Positions 35,608-43,491 of a stretch of 64,000 bases of DNA are shown piece by piece. The stretch comes from Salinivirgaceae bacterium (GTDB lineage: Bacteria > Bacteroidota > Bacteroidia > Bacteroidales > SZUA-534), in the NCBI GenBank assembly GCA_017527435.1, contig JAFXQB010000002.1:55312-119311 (forward strand), given 5' to 3'. The notes beneath the pieces were generated by a model. That model saw only the letters and a list, made by a program, of their open reading frames with translations. It did not search any database and had not been told where the DNA came from. Each line of letters starts with the position of its first letter. Position 1 is the stretch's first letter. Position numbers and translations under genes: made by a program.

Positions 35608-35793
35608 TTAAAATTTTAATATTTCTGTTACTGACAGACCTGTTCCACGCAAACCTTTTGTGAAACGCAGCCCGTATTTCCCCCACGTTATTCTGAACAA
35701 GCGGCCTTTGTATGAAAGCGAAATGCTGCGCTTGCTCAAATTCAGAAACAATCTCCCTTTAATGCGGAAACTCTTTTGAAATCTCCAAAACAT
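35608..35793 (-). CDS. DUF4236 small protein
   Basis: A 61-residue basic protein that matches the DUF4236 pattern: FRFxKSFRI, then LNLSKRSISLSYKG and ending GLRGTGLSVTE. DUF4236 appears either alone, as here, or at the N-terminus of larger proteins, and its function is unknown. It starts 2 bases after the stop of the upstream gene, giving a tightly packed cluster with two unknowns. Confidence 0.75.
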   Translation of the reverse strand: MFWRFQKSFRIKGRLFLNLSKRSISLSYKGRLFRITWGKYGLRFTKGLRGTGLSVTEILKF

Positions 35794-35795
35794 AA

Positions 35796-36554
35796 CTATC
35801 CGTTTTTATTGTTTGACCGCAAGAAGGCACGATAGTGGTTCATAACACCCTCATATACATTCACATTCCACGCACTGGGGTGATATGAACAGAATATCAG
35901 TTTATTGCGCTTCCGATTGATACGGATACTGTTGTGCCCTTCGATTGTCGAGAGTTCGCCGTCATAGATTTTTTGCACAAAGTCATAAATGTGAGAATTG
36001 GTGCATACTATCATATTAGGGTCGAGTATCTCAATCTCTTCGCGCAATAAACTGCCATACGTATTCAGATATTTCAACAAGACATTGTTGGCTATGCTTG
36101 TTGTTCCGCCCTGTTTTTTGCATTCCACAAACGCGAACGGAACTGTGTTGAAACATTTTTTCACTTGTTCAAACGATTGGCGGACTTCTTCCAAACTTGG
36201 CGCATTGTGTGTCAGACCATACAGAATTTCAGCAAGATTGCGCATAAAACGAGATTTAAGTTCTCGATTGTTTTCTTTGTTTCGTCTGTTATTTGCGGAT
36301 TCACCGTCAATGTTTTTCAGCCATAAACGCAAATCGTCACAATATTCTGTAGGTTGGTCTTTGATTAGAAACATAACCTTAAATTTGGCTTCAGACCATT
36401 CTTTTTCCACATTGATTAAAGGGTCGTTCTTTTCAAGTAAGCCATCCCGTGTGAAAATTATATTCCCATAACCTTGTTCACGCGGTTCGTGATTTTGCTC
36501 ACTTTGTGCAATCCATCTCAAAAACAGATTGTCAAGTTGTTCGTTGTAATTCAT
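35796..36554 (-). CDS. Uracil-DNA-glycosylase-like hypothetical protein
   Basis: A 252-residue soluble protein. The strand-turn segments KVMFLIKDQPTEY, PNMIVCTNSHIYDFV and FCSYHPSAWN resemble the order of motifs in the uracil-DNA-glycosylase superfamily, whose second motif ends HPS. The first motif lacks the usual catalytic GExPG/N pattern, so DNA repair activity is doubtful, and the fold assignment is tentative. ATG 36554 is chosen over an upstream start at 36614, which would lie in the hairpin of the ncRNA terminator. First gene of a three-gene unit with DUF4236 and a membrane protein. Confidence 0.5.
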   Translation of the reverse strand: MNYNEQLDNLFLRWIAQSEQNHEPREQGYGNIIFTRDGLLEKNDPLINVEKEWSEAKFKVMFLIKDQPTEYCDDLRLWLKNIDGESANNRRNKENNRELKSRFMRNLAEILYGLTHNAPSLEEVRQSFEQVKKCFNTVPFAFVECKKQGGTTSIANNVLLKYLNTYGSLLREEIEILDPNMIVCTNSHIYDFVQKIYDGELSTIEGHNSIRINRKRNKLIFCSYHPSAWNVNVYEGVMNHYRAFLRSNNKNG

Positions 36555-36600
36555 TTCTGATACATTTTTATTGGTTACCGTGTTGATAATTAACATAAAA

Positions 36601-36639
36601 AAAGCGTGAAGCATAACATTGTTACTCGCTTCACGCTTT
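36601..36639 (-). terminator. Terminator of the candidate ncRNA
   Basis: aaagcgtgaagc (36601-36612) and gcttcacgcttt (36628-36639), a perfect 12-bp stem. The A run at 36597-36603 gives the T tail on the minus strand. It lies upstream of the UDG-like gene, so read-through would be needed to join them. Confidence 0.85.
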
Positions 36640-36870
36640 CAGGCTCTCGCATTGCCCACATAAATAAAACGAGCAACGCAGATGCCCACGCTTGTTATGA
36701 TAAGGACACAATTGTCCATAAACACAACTTCGTAGACATTCATCGTTGCGTTGTTTTGATTTATGTTCTTGAACTTGCGAGATTCGAAAACGTCAAAACG
36801 AGCGCGTTTGACAAACGCCTTCAATATGTCACATCCGCATCCCACTCATTTGCAGAGCAAAACGCAGAGC
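36601..36870 (-). ncRNA. Candidate structured RNA, 6S-like architecture
   Basis: Minus strand, about 270 nt from just behind a TACCTTTG box to the terminator. The ends pair: 36857-36870 (GCTCTGCGTTTTGC) with 36643-36655 (GCAATGCGAGAGC, one bulge and G-U pairs). Nested inside are 36845-36851 (AAATGAG) with 36667-36673 (CTCGTTT), a perfect 7-bp helix, and 36832-36837 with 36679-36684. Between the first two helices lies an asymmetric loop (5 and 11 nt). A further hairpin is at 36694-36728 (GTTGTG/CATAAC with inner GGACA/TGTCC). A closed rod with an open bubble resembles 6S RNA. The identity is not proven. Confidence 0.65.
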
Positions 36871-36874
36871 AAGA

Positions 36875-36882
36875 CAAAGGTA
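36875..36882 (-). promoter_or_regulatory. -7 box of the candidate ncRNA
   Basis: TACCTTTG on the minus strand, five bases before the first paired base of the RNA; the same box occurs before tRNA-Lys. The -33 region (about 36902-36907) is TTTTC, only a partial match. Confidence 0.65.
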
Positions 36883-36933
36883 TAAAAATTCGGTTGGAAA
36901 ATGAAAATGTTTTTAATCTAACAATTTTGTTTC

Positions 36934-37014
36934 GCCCTTTCAGGGCTTTACAAATTGCACATACAAAAACGGGGATTTACATCCCCGTCTATTTATCTGT
37001 CAGGCCTTCGGCCT
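36934..37014. repeat. Intergenic hairpin array, locus 3
   Basis: gccct-ttc-agggc, cgggga-tttaca-tccccg and aggcc-ttc-ggcct in a row, between the ncRNA promoter and the SpoIIE gene. Together with the ncRNA this accounts for the 520-base gap 36555-37074. Confidence 0.65.
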
Positions 37015-37074
37015 TAAATCAGACTATGTTTAATTTTATTCTTGTTTGCAAGTTCAAAAACGAACCTACCATCT

Positions 37075-39285
37075 CTACTTCAATTTTTTCCGTAGCGACA
37101 GCACGTTTTGTCCGTCGGTGTATTCGTAGTTTATGGTGTCCATCAGTTGGCGCACAAGGTGAATGCCAAGTCCGCCAATGGGACGCTGCTCGGCTGGCAG
37201 CGAAATGTCAACATCATCCTTCACCGTGGGGTCGAAGGGGGTGCCGCTGTCGATAATGACGAATTTCAAACGCTCCTCGTTGGCTTGGGCCTTGATATTG
37301 ATAACTCCGTGTGTTCCTGGCGGATAGGCATAATTAATGACATTCACCACGGCCTCCTCAATGGCAAGATTCATCTGCATTGTCAGGGCGGCATCGAAGC
37401 CAACGGCCTCGCACACGCCTTCGACAAATTCGGCCAAATGCGGAATCTCGTCGATATTGTTGTGAAGCGTCACGCTGCGCTGGAATTTCTCGTCAATCTG
37501 CGGCTTGGTGTATTGCACGGCAAGCATTGTCAGGTCGTCGCTCTGGTCGGCGGTGCCCACAAAGGCGTGCACGGCATCCATCATCTGGCCGATAAGCACT
37601 TCGGGTTGTAGTTTTTTTGCGGCCAGAGCCTCACGTGCCGTTTGCATCATTCGGTCTTCGCCAAACAGTTCGTGCTCAACGTTTTCGGCTTCGGTTAGGC
37701 CGTCGGTAAACAGGAATATTGTTGTGTTGCAGTCGATATGCGTCTCCTGCGCGGTGTATTTCCAGCCAGCCATCACGCCGATAGGAATGTTTGAGCCGCA
37801 TTTGAGCGGTCCCACGCCCGAGCCTATGAGCAGCGGCGAGTTGTGGCCCGCGTTGCAGTAGCGCATACGGCCTGTGGGCAGGTCGAGCACGCCAATGAAG
37901 AACGTCACAAACATATTGGCATCGTTCATTTCCGACATTGCGTCGTTCATCGCCGTGACAATGCGGTCGGGCGACGACTCGTGCGCCGACAGCGTGCGGA
38001 ACTGCGCCCTTGTGACTGCCATCACCAACGATGCGGGAACGCCTTTACCCGACACATCGCCGATGCAGAAGAACAGTTTCTCGTCGCGGATGTAGAAGTC
38101 GAACAGGTCGCCGCCCACCTCTTTGGCGGGTACTAGATGGCCGTAAATCTCAATGTCGTTGCGTTCGGGATAGGGCGGGAAAATCTTCGGCAGCATACCC
38201 TTCTGGATCTCGCTGGCAATGTGCAACTCGCTGCCTATGCGCTCCTTTTCGGCGTTCACAATCTGAAGTCGGTTAATGCTGCGAATGGTGCGCGCTATTA
38301 TGAAGCCCAGAAGAATCAGGCCGATAATCATCATCACAAACAGGTTGAAGGCAATTTGGCGAAGACCATTGTATATCTCGCGGTCGCGGCAGATTACGGC
38401 CATCGACCAGCCCGTGCCGTTATCGACGGGGGCGTAATAGACGTAGTTCAGGTCGCCGTTGTCGTCGGTGACGGTGGCGCAGCCGCTTCCGCCCGCCATC
38501 ATATCGCGGTTCAGGCTCTTGACTGAAGTATCTTTGATTCCTGCCGACAGGTCGATAATGTTGGCGCGCATCACAAGGCTCTCAACGGGGCAGGCCATCA
38601 TCTGGCCAGTGCGCGAAATCATCATATTCACCGACGACGGATAGATTCGGTTGGCGTTGATAACCTCGCCCAGCCAGTCGAGCGACACATCGGCGGTGAA
38701 AATGCCCACCGTTTGGCCGCTGGCATCGTGAATGGGCATTGAGTAGGTCGACATCATCATCTCGCCGCCGCCCTCGTCATAGTAAGGCTCGCTCCAGTGC
38801 GGACGGTTGTTGCGCATTGGCACGGCGTACCACTCCATATCGTGATACTCATAATCGTCGGTGCCGAGTTGCTTGCTGCGGATAGTGCCGTCTTCGGTTT
38901 TGTAAGAGTATGGCGAGAATTGGCGGCCTTTTTTAGGATAGTAGTTCGGCTCGAAGGCTACGGCGCTACCAACAATTATATCGTTGCAAGTTAGCATCTT
39001 ACGCGTTACAGCGTACATCGAGTCGGGCTGATTGAGACACAACTCAACAATCCACTCCATATTCTGCACCGCCACCTCAACGGCGCTCATCACGTTCTTA
39101 ATCTTCAGGTTACGAACTTTCAACTCGCTCTCGGCGCGCTGCTGCACCTCCTCGCGGATTCCATCGCTGGCAAATTTGTACTGAACCACCGACGTGGTCT
39201 CAATCAGCACTGCAGCCGTGATAATTATGGCTAGTGTCGATTTGGTTTTCAGCGACTTGCGCCATTCTCTGAATTTACTGCTCAT
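37075..39285 (-). CDS. SpoIIE-type phosphatase with Cache sensor and HATPase kinase domain
   Basis: A 736-residue inner-membrane sensor. Membrane segment 1 is residues 15-32. A periplasmic Cache domain follows at 40-305 (e.g. GSAVAFEPNYYPKKG, YSMPIHDASGQTVGIFTADV). Segment 2 is 311-333, and a short linker helix leads to a PP2C-like SpoIIE domain at about 365-590 (GGDLFDFY, GDVSGKGVPASL, CNAGHNSPLL, TDGLTEAEN, SDDLTML, giving the metal-binding Asp set). A RsbW-like HATPase domain ends it at about 605-736 (NLAIEEAVVNVINYAYP, GGLGIHLVRQLMD). One protein thus carries both the phosphatase and the kinase of a partner-switch. Its likely partners are the STAS proteins encoded at 39433 and 30645. Confidence 0.92.
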   Translation of the reverse strand: MSSKFREWRKSLKTKSTLAIIITAAVLIETTSVVQYKFASDGIREEVQQRAESELKVRNLKIKNVMSAVEVAVQNMEWIVELCLNQPDSMYAVTRKMLTCNDIIVGSAVAFEPNYYPKKGRQFSPYSYKTEDGTIRSKQLGTDDYEYHDMEWYAVPMRNNRPHWSEPYYDEGGGEMMMSTYSMPIHDASGQTVGIFTADVSLDWLGEVINANRIYPSSVNMMISRTGQMMACPVESLVMRANIIDLSAGIKDTSVKSLNRDMMAGGSGCATVTDDNGDLNYVYYAPVDNGTGWSMAVICRDREIYNGLRQIAFNLFVMMIIGLILLGFIIARTIRSINRLQIVNAEKERIGSELHIASEIQKGMLPKIFPPYPERNDIEIYGHLVPAKEVGGDLFDFYIRDEKLFFCIGDVSGKGVPASLVMAVTRAQFRTLSAHESSPDRIVTAMNDAMSEMNDANMFVTFFIGVLDLPTGRMRYCNAGHNSPLLIGSGVGPLKCGSNIPIGVMAGWKYTAQETHIDCNTTIFLFTDGLTEAENVEHELFGEDRMMQTAREALAAKKLQPEVLIGQMMDAVHAFVGTADQSDDLTMLAVQYTKPQIDEKFQRSVTLHNNIDEIPHLAEFVEGVCEAVGFDAALTMQMNLAIEEAVVNVINYAYPPGTHGVINIKAQANEERLKFVIIDSGTPFDPTVKDDVDISLPAEQRPIGGLGIHLVRQLMDTINYEYTDGQNVLSLRKKLK

Positions 39286-39432
39286 TCTATATCCTAAATT
39301 TATATCTAACCAAACTTACCCAAACTAAACCGAAACTTTTTTATTAGGATTGATTTGGATTCGTTTGGCTAGAAACAAAAACCTATATATCAAGTTGTTA
39401 TTAATTTATTCGAAGCGGCTCGCCTTGGTATT

Positions 39433-40629
39433 TTACTCCAACGTCCAATCCTTAAAGGTGTCGCAAACCGAGAGAATATAGTCTTTGCGCTTGGCAACGC
39501 GCTCGGCAAATATCTCCTGACAGTGGCGAATCACCTCGTCGGGAAACGAGTTGCTCAACGAGAGCCACGTGAAGTTGCGCAGACAGCCAACCACCGCAAT
39601 CTGCTCGGTGCGGTGCTTGACGAAATCGGCGCTCTGGCCTTCGAAATAATATTGTATCATCCTCAACCACACATCGTTAGCCAACTGTTGCGGCAGACCG
39701 ATAATCTGCTCGTAATCGCCCACGAGCGACACCATTGCCGAATAGGAATGTCCCAAATCGATAATCGGGTGCCCGTAGCCAACCTCGCCCATATCAATCA
39801 GCATCAGTTCGCCGTTCTGCAACATTGCGTTTTTGGTCTGAAGGTCGCAGTGCAGAAGTCGGTCACCCTGCGGGATTGCCTGAACAATGCGCATCATAAG
39901 GTCGGTTGATGGCGCGTCGAAATAGCGGCTGATGATGCGCACGGCCTCTTCCTCACGCTCGATGCACGACGGAATGCTGCCGCCTTTTGGCACCTTGATG
40001 TCGTGCAAGTGGCGGAACAGGCTGGCATAGAGCCTTGCAAACTCGTCGATGCGCTGCGGCTCCCGCTTCAGACAGGCTGTCAATGTGTCGGCCTTAAGCA
40101 ACTCATACACAAGCCCGTACTGACTGCCCACACGCACAATGTCGAACGAAATGGCGGTTGGCATTCCCAGCACAAACGACTCTTTGGCCATTGTGATTTC
40201 GGTCTGCACCTCGTCGATGGTGGTTCCCTCGCGGAAAACTTTGATAATTGTATCATCATCAATGCGATAGACCACGCCCACGCCGCCGCGGCCAATCACC
40301 TGGCAGCCATCGACACTGAACCGCCGCATAGCCTTCTCAACGTTCATTATCTTTGTAAAGCCCGTCATTTCAAGCACTTGATACACATCGGGACAAACTT
40401 CAGTCACACGGAAGCCCGGGTAGCGCTTGGCCAACCCCAACAGAATACGCAAGCCCGAACTCGATATGTACTCGAGCCCGGCGGCATCGCACGTCAGAGT
40501 GTCGAATTTGCCGCAAGCCGCCAACTGGCTGTCAATTTCGGCAGTGGCCTGGGCTGTGGCGGAAGTGTCCATCCGCCCGCTGATGGTGAGCGTTGCCTGT
40601 CTGTTAAGGTTGTTTGCTGTTATTTTCAT
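39433..40629 (-). CDS. STAS domain fused to an APH-type kinase
   Basis: A 398-residue fusion. Residues 1-100 are a STAS domain with phosphorylation loop LEYISSSGLRILLG (Ser56-58). Residues 105-398 are a protein-kinase-like/aminoglycoside-phosphotransferase fold: Gly loop IGRGGVGVVYRI (112-123), Lys130, catalytic HCDLQTKN (260-267, catalytic Asp262) and the metal motif IDMGE (278-282). It matches the paralogous kinase family seen in Fibrobacter and Bacteroidales. A STAS-kinase fusion suggests a self- or partner-phosphorylating signalling protein rather than drug resistance. It lies upstream of the SpoIIE gene by 147 bases on the same strand. ATG 40629 is chosen because the STAS domain begins there. 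Confidence 0.82.
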   Translation of the reverse strand: MKITANNLNRQATLTISGRMDTSATAQATAEIDSQLAACGKFDTLTCDAAGLEYISSSGLRILLGLAKRYPGFRVTEVCPDVYQVLEMTGFTKIMNVEKAMRRFSVDGCQVIGRGGVGVVYRIDDDTIIKVFREGTTIDEVQTEITMAKESFVLGMPTAISFDIVRVGSQYGLVYELLKADTLTACLKREPQRIDEFARLYASLFRHLHDIKVPKGGSIPSCIEREEEAVRIISRYFDAPSTDLMMRIVQAIPQGDRLLHCDLQTKNAMLQNGELMLIDMGEVGYGHPIIDLGHSYSAMVSLVGDYEQIIGLPQQLANDVWLRMIQYYFEGQSADFVKHRTEQIAVVGCLRNFTWLSLSNSFPDEVIRHCQEIFAERVAKRKDYILSVCDTFKDWTLE

Positions 40630-40823
40630 AGATATCTTCTTTTTAATGTGTTTGAATGGTAAATGTAAGGTTTTTCTGTGCAAATCGCCATATTGACTGC
40701 AAATTTTAGATTCTTCAAACTATGGATAGACGACGATAATGCACTTCCGATGGCTATAAATCTTCTTATAATCGGGATAACATCACCATCAATTTTTTAC
40801 ATTTGCGTAATAATCAAACTGAA

Positions 40824-41516
40824 ATGAAACAGAATCTAAACTATTTAATATTGGGTATCAGCATAGTGCTGGGCAGTTACCTAATCTATTGCGGGATAAA
40901 TAATTATGCACAAAAAGACCGATTCGTGTCGGTAAAAGGTCTGGCTGAGCGCGAAGTATTGGCCGACAAAGTGGTGTGGCCGCTGTCGTTCAACGAAGTG
41001 GGCAACAATATGGGGCAACTCTACGAACTGATTGAAACAAAACAGCAAACTATTGTCAACTTTCTGAAAGAGAATGGCATAAAAGACGATGAAATTACCG
41101 TTTCAGCACCGTCAGTGCTCGACCGTCTGGCGCAGCAGTGGGCGCAAGACAACGTGCGCGAGCGTTATCAGACAAGTTGCACCATCACGGTCATCTCATC
41201 GGATGTGCCTAAGATTATGTCGATTATGAAGATGCAGCAGGAATTATTGAAAAAGGGCGTGGCCATCGGTGGAAACTCTTACGAGAATCAGACTGAATAT
41301 CAGTACACCAATCTGAACTCACTCAAACCCGAAATGATTGAAGAAGCCACACGCAACGCCCGTCAGGTGGCCGAAAAATTCGCACAGGACGCCGACTGCG
41401 ATTTGGGCAGCATCCGCAACGCATCGCAAGGGCAATTCTCTATCAGCGAAGATTTTACAACACCACATATAAAGAAGGTTAGAGTAGTGACAACGATTGA
41501 CTACTATTTGAAATAA
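40824..41516 (+). CDS. SIMPL-domain (DUF541) protein
   Basis: A 230-residue protein with an N-terminal membrane anchor or uncleaved signal (residues 7-26, LILGISIVLGSYLIYCGI) and a periplasmic SIMPL domain: VSVKGLAEREVLADKVVW opening, repeated helices (AQQWAQDNVRERYQ, then NARQVAEKFAQDADCDLG) and the closing strand IKKVRVVTTIDYYL. SIMPL proteins (BP26, YggE) form oligomeric channels or stress-linked periplasmic proteins. ATG 40824 is chosen over a TTG seven codons upstream. Confidence 0.85.
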   Translation: MKQNLNYLILGISIVLGSYLIYCGINNYAQKDRFVSVKGLAEREVLADKVVWPLSFNEVGNNMGQLYELIETKQQTIVNFLKENGIKDDEITVSAPSVLDRLAQQWAQDNVRERYQTSCTITVISSDVPKIMSIMKMQQELLKKGVAIGGNSYENQTEYQYTNLNSLKPEMIEEATRNARQVAEKFAQDADCDLGSIRNASQGQFSISEDFTTPHIKKVRVVTTIDYYLK

Positions 41517-41534
41517 ATAAATGAAACTTTGTAC

Positions 41535-41554
41535 AGACGTGCATCGATGCGTCT
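41535..41554. repeat. GACGC palindrome, copy 3
   Basis: agacgtgcatcgatgcgtct is a near-palindrome (20 bases) flanked by gtac and ctac like copies 1 and 2. It lies between the SIMPL and flavodoxin genes. Confidence 0.55.
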
Positions 41555-41591
41555 CTACTAATTGATAATTTTAACTAAAAACTTAAAAACA

Positions 41592-42407
41592 ATGAAAATC
41601 AAAAGCATGACTTTAATTGCTGCAACAATGGCAGCCACGGTTGCCTGCACATCGGCACCCAAAAAGGCCGAAACCGCACAACCCAAAGTGCTGGTAATCT
41701 ATTACTCACAGAGTAACACCACTCGCACGGTGGCTCAAGAAATTCAAAAACAACTGAATTGCGATGTTGCTGAAATTGAGTGTGTTGAGCCGTACTCTGG
41801 CGATTTTGGTCAGACTATCCAACGCTGGCAAAAGGAACAACAGGAAGGCACTCTGCCCGAAATCAAGCCGCTTGACAAAAACATCAGCGACTACGACGTA
41901 ATCTTCCTTGGTTACCCAATTTGGGGCGGAACCTACGCCATTCCTGTGGCCACATTCCTGAAGAACACTGACTTCGGTGGCAAGAAACTTGTTCCGTTCT
42001 GCACATTCGGCAGCGGCGGACTTAACACTAGCGTTGCAGCATTGCAAAACAGCGCACAAAACGCACAAATCCAAGACGGCTACGGTGTTCGTCAGGCTCG
42101 CATTGCCAACGCTCCCGCTGAAGTTGAGCAGTTCCTGATTAAACTTGGCTTGAAAGAAGGCGAACTCGAACAACTGCCGGAATTCTCTGAGCAGAAGGAT
42201 GTTACCGATGCCGAAAAAGAAATCTTCAATCAGGCTTGCAGCAGCTATCAAATGCCACTCGGCACACCTGTCACTGTTGGTTCTCGCCCGATAAAAGGCG
42301 GCACTGAATATCTCTTCACCGTTGAAGGTCAAGGCGGAATGAAGTCGCAGATTTACGTTTTGGCAAAAGAGAACGAAACTCCTGAATTCACACAAGTTGT
42401 AAGATAA
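41592..42407 (+). CDS. Flavodoxin-like lipoprotein
   Basis: A 271-residue lipoprotein. The signal is MKIKSMTLIAATMAATVAC with lipobox TVAC (Cys19). The flavodoxin fold begins at KVLVIYYSQSNTTRTVAQEI (FMN phosphate loop SQSNTT), with GYPIWGGTYAIPVATFL and FCTFGSGG as the flavin loops. A C-terminal extension (about 200-271) is beta-rich and not part of the core. It is unusual in carrying a flavin domain outside the cytoplasm. Role: electron transfer or quinone/other reduction; the partner is unknown. It stands alone before a terminator. Confidence 0.85.
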   Translation: MKIKSMTLIAATMAATVACTSAPKKAETAQPKVLVIYYSQSNTTRTVAQEIQKQLNCDVAEIECVEPYSGDFGQTIQRWQKEQQEGTLPEIKPLDKNISDYDVIFLGYPIWGGTYAIPVATFLKNTDFGGKKLVPFCTFGSGGLNTSVAALQNSAQNAQIQDGYGVRQARIANAPAEVEQFLIKLGLKEGELEQLPEFSEQKDVTDAEKEIFNQACSSYQMPLGTPVTVGSRPIKGGTEYLFTVEGQGGMKSQIYVLAKENETPEFTQVVR

Positions 42408-42434
42408 TCCACAGACAACATAGAGGATTAAATA

Positions 42435-42472
42435 AAAATCCACGGAGACACAAGTGTTTCCGTGGATTTTTT
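42435..42472 (+). terminator. Terminator after the flavodoxin gene
   Basis: aaaatccacgg (42435-42445) / ccgtggatttt (42460-42470), followed by T. It could also act on the convergent def unit, though that unit ends 42518. Confidence 0.8.
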
Positions 42473-42517
42473 TGTGAATAACACTCTGCAGCAGCAGACA
42501 GCACAAATAACAATTAT

Positions 42518-43075
42518 TTACTTATTATTCAAAATCTTATACCTGGCAGTCGCCTTACCCTTAATCATTGCGTTCAGTTTGCCGCCAAGCATCCGACGAC
42601 GGATTGGTGAAATGTGGTCGGTGAAGACTTTGCCGTCAAGATGGTCGAGTTCGTGCTGCGAGATGCGGGCGCGCATACCGTCCCAAACTTCCTGATGCTC
42701 AACAAAATTCTCGTCAAAGTAGCGGATTTCAACCTTGTCGGGACGCCAGACATCCTCGCTGATTCCAGGCAGACTCAAGCAGCCTTCGTTGAACTTAACT
42801 TCCTCATCTGTCGGAAAATCCAGAATTTCAGGATTGATGAGCGTACGTTTAAAATCCTTGCAGGCAGGCTCGTCATCGGCAAACGGCGTTGCATCAATTA
42901 TCACCAAACGCAGACTCTGCCCCACTTGCGGTGCGGCAAGGCCAACACCCTCGGCAGCTGCCAAAGTATCGTACATATTGGCTATCAACTCTTTAAGACC
43001 TTCCTGGTCTTTGGTCACTGGCTGCGCTTTCTTGCGCAGAATCGGATTGCCGTAAACTGTTATCGGTAGTATCAT
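42518..43075 (-). CDS. def: Peptide deformylase
   Basis: A 185-residue metalloenzyme that removes formyl groups from nascent proteins. All three motifs are present: GVGLAAPQ at 43-50, EGCLSLPG at 97-104 with metal Cys99, and QHELDHLDG at 140-148 with metal His141 and His145 and catalytic Glu142. Its ATG overlaps the ruvX stop by 4 bases. It is the last gene of the glmM-ruvX-def operon. Confidence 0.96.
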   Translation of the reverse strand: MILPITVYGNPILRKKAQPVTKDQEGLKELIANMYDTLAAAEGVGLAAPQVGQSLRLVIIDATPFADDEPACKDFKRTLINPEILDFPTDEEVKFNEGCLSLPGISEDVWRPDKVEIRYFDENFVEHQEVWDGMRARISQHELDHLDGKVFTDHISPIRRRMLGGKLNAMIKGKATARYKILNNK

Positions 43076-43491
43076 TTTCGTTGTTTTTGTTCCATATACG
43101 ATTGCAGGATGATTGTCGCACTCACAGTGTCAATCAATGCTTTATCCTGTCTTTGTTTCTTTTTCAAGCCGCCGTCAATCATCGATTGGAAAGCGATTTT
43201 CGACGTAAACCTCTCGTCAATCATCTCAACTGGCGTTTGCGGAAACGTCTCTGCAAGTTTCTTGACAAACGGCCGTATGTATTGCATTGATTCAGAATCA
43301 GTTGCATCCATCTGCTTGGCATAGCCGACAACAAACGTGTCAACCTGTTCCTTTTGCGTGTATTGCTTCAGAAAATCCATCAGTTCGGCTGCCGGCACGG
43401 TTTTCAAGCCTGTGGCAATGATTTGCAGCGTGTCGGTCACAGCAATTCCGCAGCGTTTGCGGCCATAGTCGATGGCAAGTATTCGTCCCAA
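43072..43491 (-). CDS. ruvX: RuvX/YqgF-type nuclease, putative pre-16S rRNA nuclease
   Basis: A 139-residue RNase H-fold protein. The catalytic Asp opens the first strand (ILAIDYGRKRCGIAVTD, Asp7), and further acidic residues lie in VVGYAK..DATDSES, IDERFTSKIA and DKALIDTVSA. In E. coli the family trims 16S rRNA 5' ends; the alternative name, Holliday-junction resolvase, is less supported. It starts directly behind the glmM stop codon and overlaps def. Confidence 0.93.
   Translation of the reverse strand: MGRILAIDYGRKRCGIAVTDTLQIIATGLKTVPAAELMDFLKQYTQKEQVDTFVVGYAKQMDATDSESMQYIRPFVKKLAETFPQTPVEMIDERFTSKIAFQSMIDGGLKKKQRQDKALIDTVSATIILQSYMEQKQRK

Noticed and set aside
36639..36845. 68-codon minus-strand frame inside the candidate ncRNA
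   Set aside because: It lies wholly within paired RNA elements, starts without a ribosome site and its codons follow the helices. Coding conservation cannot be tested here, so the RNA reading is preferred.
36606..37256. 216-codon plus-strand frame
   Set aside because: It crosses the ncRNA, a hairpin array and the antisense of the SpoIIE gene end, and its product has no recognisable features.
39433..40629. Antibiotic-resistance phosphotransferase
   Set aside because: The kinase part is fused to a STAS domain and lies in a signalling locus, so a drug-modifying role is unlikely.
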